A model generated the notes under the pieces. The model searched no databases. It worked only from the letters and a program-made list of their open reading frames with translations, and was not told where the DNA came from. A stretch of DNA of 8,826 nt from Mycobacterium sp. (GTDB taxonomy: Bacteria > Actinomycetota > Actinomycetes > Mycobacteriales > Mycobacteriaceae), in assembly GCA_019246375.1 (NCBI GenBank), contig JAFAQO010000331.1, positions 1 through 8,826 on the forward strand, in the 5' to 3' direction. This document shows, piece by piece, positions 1 through 5,638 of this stretch. Positions within the stretch are counted from its first letter, which is position 1, and the number at the start of each line of letters is the position of its first letter. Both the position numbers and the translations under genes were made by a program.

Positions 1-150
1 GCTCCGAGACAATCGGGCCAGCGTTCTTCTCGCCACGCTGTTCCGCGAGTGGAAGTATCTCGGCTGTCTCGCGCAGCGTCGCTTCGTCAGGCAGCAAAAG
101 CCCGTTCGGTGCCCCGATCCCGTAGGCGTAGATCAGGGGTGTGCGGACCC
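1..150 (-). pseudogene. Possible remnant of a large cyclase/AAA-ATPase-type regulator (3' part)
   Basis: Read on the minus strand, this stretch stays open to the window edge and gives a protein-like sequence containing IYAYGIGAPNGLLLPDEATL followed by a helical LPLAEQRGE segment. From memory this resembles the helical-repeat region of mycobacterial adenylate-cyclase/AAA-ATPase or LuxR-type regulators, where a YGxxxPNGxLLPD-like stretch precedes a 'LAERSGDD'-like helix. Those proteins exceed 1000 residues. Here the same frame meets a stop near position 207 and has no ATG or GTG start, so the 5' part is missing. That suggests a truncated gene whose remainder lies left of the window. A shadow frame with no function cannot be excluded. 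The family name is tentative. Confidence 0.3.
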
Positions 151-180
151 GACAGCCAGTGGCAGCTGTCCAGGTAGGCA

Positions 181-540
181 GTGACGTCAGTTGCGCTCGC
201 CATCGTCTTTAGGGTCGGCCAGCTGGAGATCAAAACAATGATGCATCAGATGCCGGCGCCAGAAGCCGCGGGCGTGGGATTTACCAAGACCCGCCGAGAA
301 CGTGGCCCGGTTCGGCATCACGGTAAACCCGATCTGCCCCAACGCGGCGACAGCCAAGGTGCCGGTGTGCCGCCGGACAAGCTGGCCGAGTTCACCGCGG
401 CTATCCCTATTGGCAGGCTCGCCGCACCCGACGAGGGAGCGCCGGCGGTCGGCTTGGTTGCCAGTGCAGCGGCAGGCTAGATCGCCGGTACCGTGCCGCG
501 GATCGACCGCAGCATGCCGATGTCGCGGGTTCGCCTGCAG
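181..540 (+). pseudogene. Broken short-chain dehydrogenase/reductase (C-terminal half)
   Basis: This is the C-terminal half of a FabG-like SDR, spread over two reading frames. Frame 1 gives GVGFTKT (after where the YxxxK catalytic motif should be). Frame 2 then gives ARFGITVNPICPN, the conserved SDR strand and loop. Frame 1 resumes with DKLAEFTAAIPIGRLAAPDE and PAVGLVASAAAG, hits TAG at 478-480, and continues in frame as IAGTVPRIDRSMPM, which matches the usual 'GYITGTxLPVDGGMxM' end. The TAG sits where most SDRs have Tyr, so a single TAC-to-TAG change explains it. The N-terminal Rossmann glycine motif is not found upstream, and Tyr and Lys of the active site are not recognisable. Two frameshifts, one nonsense codon and the missing N-terminus make it non-functional. 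The left boundary is approximate. Confidence 0.8.
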
Positions 541-575
541 GGCAAGGTGTTTGCGGTCGTTGAGGGGAACGCGAG

Positions 576-581
576 TACAGT
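576..581 (+). promoter_or_regulatory. Candidate -10 element (TACAGT) for a leaderless molybdoenzyme transcript
   Basis: TACAGT fits the mycobacterial TANNNT -10 pattern. Exactly seven bases separate it from the A of the ATG at 589, the usual -10 to +1 distance, so transcription could begin on the start codon itself. A TTG-type -35 (TTGCGG, 551-556) lies 19 bases upstream, a little far. No Shine-Dalgarno sequence is correctly spaced before 589, which agrees with a leaderless start. The site lies just after the SDR remnant. Confidence 0.4.
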
Positions 582-588
582 AGCTCCG

Positions 589-2136
589 ATGGCTGTCGCC
601 CCGTCGAATGAGCGGATGATCGCCGGGGTCGCCGCCGCGTCCGTCGCGCTCGGGGTAGCCCAGCTGGTGGGCATCCCGTTCGGTGCGCGGGCCGATGCGC
701 GTGCTGCGATCGGCTCAGTGGTCGTCGACTTGACACCGGGGCCCATCAAAGAGTGGGCGATTCAGACCCTGGGCTCTCTGGACAAACTCTTCGTGGCCGT
801 CGTCGTGCTTGTAGTGCTCGCGACGATCGCTGCAATCGCCGGGACCCTCGAGACTCAGCGCCGCCCGCTCGGCAGCGCCGTGATCGCCGCGGCGGGCGTC
901 CTGGGATGCATCGCAGTTCTGTCGCGGCAGGGTGCGACAGCACTCGACACGATCCCCACCGTCGCGGGCGCCGCCTGCGGGGTGGCGGCCCTACGCTTGC
1001 TCACGCGTCGGTTTTGGCCCGGCCTGGGAGACCCGGAAGACAGAGCCGCCCACGACGAGCCGGATGCCGGCAGGCGCAGGTTGATCGTGTTCGGATTGCT
1101 CGGATTCGGAGCAGTGAGTGGCGTGGTAGGTGCGGTCATCACGCGGTTGGTGCATTCGGTGGCCGCTGACCGCAACAGTTTCACACTTCCCCGACCGCGC
1201 ACATCGGCGCCACCAATACCTGCTGATGTGCAACCGAACGGCGTTGCGCTACCGAGCTTTGTCACCGCCAGCGCCGATTTTTACCGGGTGGACACCGCAC
1301 TCAGTGTTCCCCAACTCAGCCACGGCGACTGGCGGCTGCGCATCCACGGCATGGTGGACCGCGAAGCCACCTACAGCTTCGGCGACCTCGCCGACTTCGA
1401 CGTCGTCGAAATGGTGACGACGTTAGCCTGCGTGTCGAATCCCGTTGGAGGCAGGCTGATTTCGACGGGCATCTGGACAGGCTACCGGGTGGCTGATCTG
1501 CTGGCGGTGGCCGGTGTGCACCCGGACGCCGATATGATGCTCTCGACGTCGATCGACGGGTTCACCGCCGGCACGCCAGTGGAGGCGCTCACCGATGGCC
1601 GCGACGCGCTCCTGGCGGTCGGCCTCAACGGTCAGCCGCTGCCGATCGAGCATGGCTACCCGGCCCGGCTGGTAGTACCCGGGCTCTACGGGTACGTGTC
1701 GGCCACCAAGTGGGTCGTCGAGATGGAACTGACCCGCTTCGACAGAGCAGAGGCGTACTGGACGCGGCAGGGCTGGGCACCGCGTGGACCGATCAAGACC
1801 GAGTCGCGGATCGACGTGCCGAAAGGTGGTCAAAAGGTGCCGATGGGGCCCATGGTGTTTGGCGGTGTCGCGTGGGCACAGAATCGTGGCGTGCGGGCCG
1901 TGGAGGTCCGCATCGACGATGGCGTGTGGCAGCCCGCTGAACAGGGCGCGAGCTATTCCAACGAGACGTGGCGGCTGTGGAGCTTCCCGTGGCAGGCGAA
2001 AAGCCCTGGGAAGCACACCATTACCGTGCGCGCCACCGACAACACCGGAGCTGCCCAAACTGCAGATCAGGTTGGTACCGTCCCCGACGGCGCCACCGGC
2101 TGGCACACGGTGGACTTCACCGTGGCGGAGACGTGA
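589..2136 (+). CDS. Membrane-anchored molybdopterin-dependent oxidoreductase (sulfite oxidase fold)
   Basis: A 515-residue protein. Five hydrophobic helices come first (about 10-31, 67-87, 94-111, 121-138, 165-185). The fifth starts with RRR, resembling a Tat-like anchor, so the catalytic part is probably outside the cytoplasmic membrane. Residues about 225-385 form an oxidoreductase molybdopterin-binding domain, with the expected molybdenum-ligand Cys281 in ACVSNPVGG and the family stretches GIWTGYRVADLL and GYPARLVVPGLYGYVSATKW. Residues about 400-512 are the C-terminal Mo-co dimerisation domain, beginning near GPIKTESRIDVP. The architecture resembles M. tuberculosis Rv0218-like proteins. 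The physiological substrate is unknown; no haem motif is seen, so the helices may serve as anchor or as contact to a redox partner. The frame is open back to ATG 493, but that extension is the tail of the broken SDR, so 589 is chosen, supported by the -10 element seven bases before it. Confidence 0.88.
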   Translation: MAVAPSNERMIAGVAAASVALGVAQLVGIPFGARADARAAIGSVVVDLTPGPIKEWAIQTLGSLDKLFVAVVVLVVLATIAAIAGTLETQRRPLGSAVIAAAGVLGCIAVLSRQGATALDTIPTVAGAACGVAALRLLTRRFWPGLGDPEDRAAHDEPDAGRRRLIVFGLLGFGAVSGVVGAVITRLVHSVAADRNSFTLPRPRTSAPPIPADVQPNGVALPSFVTASADFYRVDTALSVPQLSHGDWRLRIHGMVDREATYSFGDLADFDVVEMVTTLACVSNPVGGRLISTGIWTGYRVADLLAVAGVHPDADMMLSTSIDGFTAGTPVEALTDGRDALLAVGLNGQPLPIEHGYPARLVVPGLYGYVSATKWVVEMELTRFDRAEAYWTRQGWAPRGPIKTESRIDVPKGGQKVPMGPMVFGGVAWAQNRGVRAVEVRIDDGVWQPAEQGASYSNETWRLWSFPWQAKSPGKHTITVRATDNTGAAQTADQVGTVPDGATGWHTVDFTVAET

Positions 2137-2140
2137 AGCA

Positions 2141-2341
2141 CTATTTCGACGAGAGTTTCCGCCAACTGAATACCGCAATCACGATGCCGATCAGCACCGT
2201 GATCGGACCAATGATGGACCAGGTCGTGGTGTTGCTCATCGGGCTACCACCAAGCACCCCGAATCCCTGGAGCGCCCAGATCAGACCGAACACTGCGACG
2301 ATCAACCCGACCGCGAGTGTAACGACGAAAGCCCTTCGCAT
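2141..2341 (-). CDS. Small two-helix membrane protein, conserved-hypothetical type
   Basis: A 66-residue protein with two membrane helices (about 4-26 and 41-61), joined by a short loop GVLGGSPMSNTTTW and ending in a basic tail WRKLSSK. The layout resembles short actinobacterial hypothetical membrane proteins with a 'LQGxGxLGGSPM' loop, for which I know no function. It is convergent with the molybdoenzyme, with only 4 bases between the two stop codons, so no terminator hairpin fits between them. No Shine-Dalgarno sequence precedes the ATG. On the minus strand TAGCAT (2353-2348) lies six bases before the start, suggesting a leaderless transcript. The strong hydrophobic pattern, which makes sense only on this strand, is the main reason to accept it as a gene. 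Confidence 0.7.
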   Translation of the reverse strand: MRRAFVVTLAVGLIVAVFGLIWALQGFGVLGGSPMSNTTTWSIIGPITVLIGIVIAVFSWRKLSSK

Positions 2342-2347
2342 ACAGGG

Positions 2348-2353
2348 ATGCTA
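2348..2353 (-). promoter_or_regulatory. Candidate -10 element (TAGCAT) for the small membrane protein
   Basis: TAGCAT read on the minus strand fits TANNNT and ends six bases before the ATG of the 66-residue membrane protein. This spacing suits a leaderless start. I see no TTG-type -35 at a suitable distance, so support is limited to this hexamer and to the lack of a ribosome binding site. Confidence 0.3.
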
Positions 2354-2463
2354 CGCGCCGGAGAGGGATGTCGCGCCTTGCAGACCGCGCAGGCCATGGC
2401 TGATCCCAAGGATTTCGCAGGGTCGGCTGGATCGCCTGTAATCCCGGTGCTATTGGGCTAGCT

Positions 2464-2904
2464 TTGGCACCCTCGGCCACAGCCGCTGTCGGGACGGCCA
2501 ATCAGGACGCCGTCTTCGTCACGTTGTGCGAGAGTAATGGTGTCCACGACGCCGATGGTCCTGCTGCTGAGGAGCGTGAACTAAGAACCACCGGTGTCTC
2601 AGACACCGTACGAATCGCGCTGCAGCAAGCGGCTGCCAAGTCCGCGCACGACTACTTCCGCCGGCAGACTGGGATGCGATTGAAGGACACAGGGCGGCAA
2701 CGGAACTGGCCTATCGCAGTGACGATTCGCGTTCACGAGCTGGCAAAGGAACTCGGCGTGACGTCCAAGGAGATACTCATCGCGTGCTCGAATCACGGAG
2801 AGTTCGTCAAGTCGTCGAGCAGTACGTTGGAGGGGCCCCTCACTAGAAGGCTCCGCGAGTACCTTTGCGGCCGACGAGTTCCATCAACCCAGGGCTCTGC
2901 ATGA
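2464..2904 (+). CDS. Small ORF: VapB-like stretch followed by IF-2 N-terminal domain
   Basis: The open frame from TTG 2464 encodes up to 146 residues. The last 62 residues contain [17 protein letters not shown], then [20 protein letters not shown], which match the IF2_N helical domain at the N-terminus of mycobacterial InfB almost word for word. The GTP-binding part of InfB is absent, so this is not a working initiation factor. The upstream part (about residues 30-80) contains [20 protein letters not shown] then GMRLKD, resembling the C-terminal half of VapB-type antitoxins ('GTTxxxDTVNxALREAAAR'). This second match is weaker. No VapC toxin follows. The start is uncertain: TTG 2464, ATG 2674 (76 residues) and GTG 2719 (61 residues, beginning right at the IF2_N domain) are all in frame, and none has a good ribosome binding site. 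It may be a genuine small fusion protein or a relic of two genes. It lies directly before another broken gene. Confidence 0.5.
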   Translation: MAPSATAAVGTANQDAVFVTLCESNGVHDADGPAAEERELRTTGVSDTVRIALQQAAAKSAHDYFRRQTGMRLKDTGRQRNWPIAVTIRVHELAKELGVTSKEILIACSNHGEFVKSSSSTLEGPLTRRLREYLCGRRVPSTQGSA

Positions 2905-2937
2905 CGACCGGAGCGGCTGGCGGTACCTATGCTCGGT

Positions 2938-3143
2938 ATCGTCGGCTGGGGCGCATGGATCCGGGTGAAGCCGGGGCGGCGCGCTTGATGCCAATTGCAG
3001 TCCGCGCCTTCGCCACCGGCAAGCGGGCCCACTACAAGATTCCCCGCTACTTCCATCTCGTCGACTAGTTCCCGATGACCGTCACCGGTAAGATCCGCAA
3101 AGTCGACATGCGCAAGGAGAGCATCGAGATCTTCGGCCTCTAA
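2938..3143 (+). pseudogene. Broken C-terminus of a fatty-acyl-CoA ligase (FadD/AMP-binding family)
   Basis: Only the last 65-70 residues of an acyl-activating enzyme are visible. GWGAWIRVKPG (from 2944, frame 1) matches the 'EEVxAWIRxxPG' strand of the C-terminal domain. The frame then shifts and continues as AVRAFATGKRAHYKIPRYFH, then a TAG at 3066-3068, then FPMTVTGKIRKVDMRKESIE and a stop at 3141-3143. The PMTVTGKIRK segment holds the lysine that completes the adenylation site in intact family members. The TAG stands where 'VDEFPxTxTGK' normally has Glu, so a single GAG-to-TAG change accounts for it. The large N-terminal AMP-binding domain is absent. One frameshift, one nonsense codon and the truncation make it a clear relic. 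Confidence 0.85.
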
Positions 3144-3237
3144 CTGGAATCGGCGATTACGGCAGCGCCAACGACGTGGGCATCGCCTGCGAGTCGGCGG
3201 CCACACTCGGAGCTTCAGCGCCTCCGGTGACAGACGC

Positions 3238-4428
3238 CTACGCGCTCGAACGTGTTTGGTCGGCGCCGAGCGCGAGGGTGAGTTCGAGCACGGTGGTCGG
3301 GTCTTCGAGCTTGTCTCCGTAGAGCTCGCGGAGTTGGCCGATGCGGTAGCGGACCGTTTGAGGATGCACGAAGAGCGCCGCCGCGACGTCGTCGCGCCGA
3401 CCGTGGTGTAGTAGCCATGCGCGCAGGGTTTCGATGAGCTTGTCTTTGACCGGCGGCCGAAGATCATCCAGCGGCGCAAGAGCTTTGGCGCGAAGGTCAG
3501 CCAGAGCATCGGTGTCCGCGCGCAGCACGAGATCGGTCAGGCAGGCGTCGGTGTCGACGGTTATGTCGGGGCCCAAATTCAGCTCGACCGCCCGCATCAC
3601 GCGGTGTACAGAAGATGCGACGTCCATCCAGGCCCGGGCCGGGCCGATCACGGCGCAGCGTCCGGCGAGCGATTCGATCAATGGGGACCGCGCCCGTCCC
3701 CCGGCGTCGGGGACCAGCAGGATGGCCACTGGTTTGCCGGCCGTGTCGCTGTAGTCGTCGGGCAGTCGCAGGGTGCGCTGATCGAGCAGCGTGACGACGC
3801 CGCGTTCGTGACTGACGGGCAGGGCTACGGCGGTCAGCGTGTGCGGCGGGGACCAATCGGCGCGTTCGGCCGCCACGGCAAGATCCTCAGGTCGGGCCGT
3901 GTTGAGCAACTGCAGCGCCAGATGTTCGCGGTTGCGTTGGCGGGCCAGCCCGGTGACAGCCAGCTCGTCGCCGTGTCCGGACACGCTGAACGCCGACAGC
4001 TGGTCGATGTAGGCGAACATCAGCTCGGCGAACAGGGCCAGCGCATCACCGGCCAGCCCATAGGAAACGACGATTGCGCTCAAATCGCGCCACGCAGTCC
4101 GAGCGCCAACGCGGTAGGCAGCGAGCAGGACATCAGTGGAGCGGCCGTTGCGGGCTTCACCTCGACCCAGCGTGTAGGCGCCGTCGAGGGCGGGACCGAT
4201 CGAAGTGGCGCCCGGGGCTGCGCGCGGCTCGGTGGCCTCCTTGAGGAACCCCTCCAGCGCTTGCTGCACCGCTTTCTCGATGGTGCGGCCCATCGGACCG
4301 CTGAACGCGTCGGCGTAGCTGGGCACCTCGGCGACGACCGCGGCGACCGTGCGCTCGGCAACCGAGGGCAGCGCCGACCACATCGCCGACAGCACCGTCT
4401 CCGGAAGCCATAGCTGCGCCGACATCAT
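3238..4428 (-). CDS. PucR/CdaR-family transcriptional regulator
   Basis: A 396-residue regulator. The N-terminal part (about 15-160) is helical and resembles the RsbRD-like N-terminal domain seen in actinobacterial PucR proteins. A middle alpha/beta region (about 165-310) corresponds to the GGDEF-like domain of the family. The C-terminus (about 330-388) is the characteristic PucR helix-turn-helix: LIETLRAWLLHHGRRDDVAA, then FVHPQTVRYRIGQLRELYG. It is divergent from the reductase/desaturase operon with 86 bases between start codons, the usual layout for a local regulator of its neighbours. I infer that it controls that operon, perhaps in response to a lipid-derived ligand, but nothing in the sequence identifies the ligand. 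Tandem ATGs at 4428 and 4425 are both possible starts; no clear Shine-Dalgarno sequence is present, and an inverted repeat begins two bases upstream of the first ATG. It ends about 95 bases from the acyl-CoA ligase relic. Confidence 0.9.
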   Translation of the reverse strand: MMSAQLWLPETVLSAMWSALPSVAERTVAAVVAEVPSYADAFSGPMGRTIEKAVQQALEGFLKEATEPRAAPGATSIGPALDGAYTLGRGEARNGRSTDVLLAAYRVGARTAWRDLSAIVVSYGLAGDALALFAELMFAYIDQLSAFSVSGHGDELAVTGLARQRNREHLALQLLNTARPEDLAVAAERADWSPPHTLTAVALPVSHERGVVTLLDQRTLRLPDDYSDTAGKPVAILLVPDAGGRARSPLIESLAGRCAVIGPARAWMDVASSVHRVMRAVELNLGPDITVDTDACLTDLVLRADTDALADLRAKALAPLDDLRPPVKDKLIETLRAWLLHHGRRDDVAAALFVHPQTVRYRIGQLRELYGDKLEDPTTVLELTLALGADQTRSSA

Positions 4429-4429
4429 C

Positions 4430-4447
4430 TATTGTTCGCAAACAATA
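4430..4447. promoter_or_regulatory. Inverted repeat TATTGTT-N4-AACAATA at the regulator start
   Basis: Two perfect 7-base arms (4430-4436 and 4441-4447) separated by CGCA lie immediately upstream of the PucR-family start codon at 4428. It is an AT-rich island in GC-rich DNA. Each arm also contains TATTGT, which fits a TANNNT -10 element, one facing each way, so the site could be an autoregulatory operator, overlapping promoters for both directions, or both. No matching -35 is evident. Confidence 0.45.
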
Positions 4448-4469
4448 AAACGCACCCACACTTTCACAT

Positions 4470-4483
4470 GTCTTGGCCAAGAC
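4470..4483. promoter_or_regulatory. Perfect 14-bp palindrome GTCTTGGCCAAGAC, candidate operator
   Basis: A perfect dyad with no spacer lies in the divergent gap, 41 bases from the regulator start and 31 bases from the reductase ATG at 4515. This is where an operator for the reductase/desaturase operon would be expected. Its TTGG core is reminiscent of the TTGG-containing PucR box described in Bacillus subtilis, but that similarity is slight and the two proteins are distant. The palindrome also covers the TTG codon at 4473, an in-frame alternative start, which argues against starting the reductase there. Confidence 0.55.
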
Positions 4484-4514
4484 TTTACCCCTTCCGGCCG
4501 TCCACCATGAATAC

Positions 4515-5603
4515 ATGACGATCTCCACGCCAGAACGGTCCCCGGTTGGCAGCGCCCAACGCCAGCTGCGCAAGCTCGCCGAGCTGGTCACCACACCGTT
4601 GGTTCCTGAAGACTTCCTCGACCTCGTGCGGCCACTGCACAACGGCACCGATCTGCGTGGCCGCATCGAGGCGATTGATCCCGAGACACGCGACGCGGCC
4701 ACGGTGCGCATCCGCCCCGGCCGCGGCTGGAACACCCCTGTCGCCGGCCAATACGTGCGGATCGGCATCGACGTCAACGGGGTACGCCAGTGGCGGACCT
4801 ACTCGGTGACCACCCCCGCGGATGCCGACGGCTGCTTCACCATCACCGTCAAAGCCGTCCCCGGCGGAATAGTCTCCACGCACCTGGTCCGTCGAGCGCG
4901 TGTCGGGACCCTGTTGCAGCTCGACCAGCCCGCCGGCGACTTCGTGCTGCCGACCCCGTGGCCGATCAAGGTGCTGTTCGTGACCGCCGGCAGCGGCATC
5001 ACCCCGGTGATGGGCATGCTGCGCGAATCCCTGCACGACTTGGCCGACGTCGTCCTGGTGCACTGCGCCCCCACCGCCGAGGACAGCATCTTCCGCGGCG
5101 AAATTCGCACACTGGCCGCGGGCGGTCACCTTCGGCTCGTCGAAATCCACACCCAAACCGCGGGCAGGCTCACGCCCGACGCCCTGGCCGCACTGGTTCC
5201 TGACCTCGCCGAACGGCACACCTGGGCGTGCGGCCCAGCAGCGTTGCTCGACGCCCTCGAACAGCACTACGACGCTGCCGGGATCACGGATCGGCTGCGC
5301 ACCGAACGATTCCAGGCCGCCGTGATCGCCACCGGCGTCGGCGGCCCCGCCACCTTCAGCCGGTCTGACACCACCGTGGACACCGACGGCGCGACCAGCC
5401 TGCTCGACGCCGGCGAGAACGCCGGAGTGCTCATGCCGTCGGGCTGCCGAATGGGGGTGTGCTTCGGCTGCGTCGTCCCGCTGCGCCGAGGCGCTGTGCG
5501 TGACCTGCGCAACGGTGAGCTCACCTCAGCCAATCCCGGCGACGGCGTGCTCGTGCAGACGTGCGTTTCCGCGGCCGCCGGGACGTGCGAACTCGACGTC
5601 TGA
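4515..5603 (+). CDS. Ferredoxin reductase-type electron-transfer protein (FAD, NAD(P)H, 2Fe-2S)
   Basis: A 362-residue flavoprotein of the class that feeds electrons to membrane desaturases, closely resembling M. tuberculosis Rv3230c. The FAD domain carries the R-x-Y-S motif (R94-T-Y96-S97), the NAD(P) domain has GSGITP (159-164) and the CGP motif (C239-G-P241), and the C-terminal domain is a plant-type 2Fe-2S ferredoxin with Cys311, Cys316, Cys319 and Cys350 (C-X4-C-X2-C-X30-C). All cofactor residues are present, so it should be active: NAD(P)H to FAD to 2Fe-2S to the diiron desaturase encoded next. The N-terminal stretch before the FAD domain (LRKLAELVTTPLVPEDFLDL) is typical of this subgroup. 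ATG 4515 is preferred over in-frame TTG 4473, which lies inside a palindrome. The desaturase starts 35 bases after the stop, so the two very likely share a transcript. Confidence 0.92.
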   Translation: MTISTPERSPVGSAQRQLRKLAELVTTPLVPEDFLDLVRPLHNGTDLRGRIEAIDPETRDAATVRIRPGRGWNTPVAGQYVRIGIDVNGVRQWRTYSVTTPADADGCFTITVKAVPGGIVSTHLVRRARVGTLLQLDQPAGDFVLPTPWPIKVLFVTAGSGITPVMGMLRESLHDLADVVLVHCAPTAEDSIFRGEIRTLAAGGHLRLVEIHTQTAGRLTPDALAALVPDLAERHTWACGPAALLDALEQHYDAAGITDRLRTERFQAAVIATGVGGPATFSRSDTTVDTDGATSLLDAGENAGVLMPSGCRMGVCFGCVVPLRRGAVRDLRNGELTSANPGDGVLVQTCVSAAAGTCELDV

Positions 5604-5638
5604 CCACACCAACCACACCCACGTAGGAGACCTTTGAT

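Noticed and set aside
493..588. Upstream extension of the molybdoenzyme to ATG 493
   Set aside because: These codons are the C-terminal tail of the SDR pseudogene in the same frame, and no helix or conserved N-terminal feature of the molybdoenzyme is lost by starting at 589.
1423..2178. 251-codon open frame on the minus strand opposite the molybdoenzyme
   Set aside because: Shadow of the well-supported + strand gene, with no recognisable motif.
2464..2904. Complete toxin-antitoxin pair
   Set aside because: Only a VapB-like segment is visible. No PIN-domain VapC frame follows on either strand.
3604..4413. 269-codon + strand open frame opposite the PucR-family gene
   Set aside because: Gly/Gln/Arg-rich shadow. 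The minus strand carries the clear PucR helix-turn-helix.
4473..4514. TTG 4473 as start of the reductase
   Set aside because: It lies inside the perfect palindrome and adds residues unlike the family. ATG 4515 gives a normal N-terminus.
4485..5267. 260-codon minus-strand open frame opposite the reductase
   Set aside because: Antisense shadow of a gene with all cofactor motifs intact.
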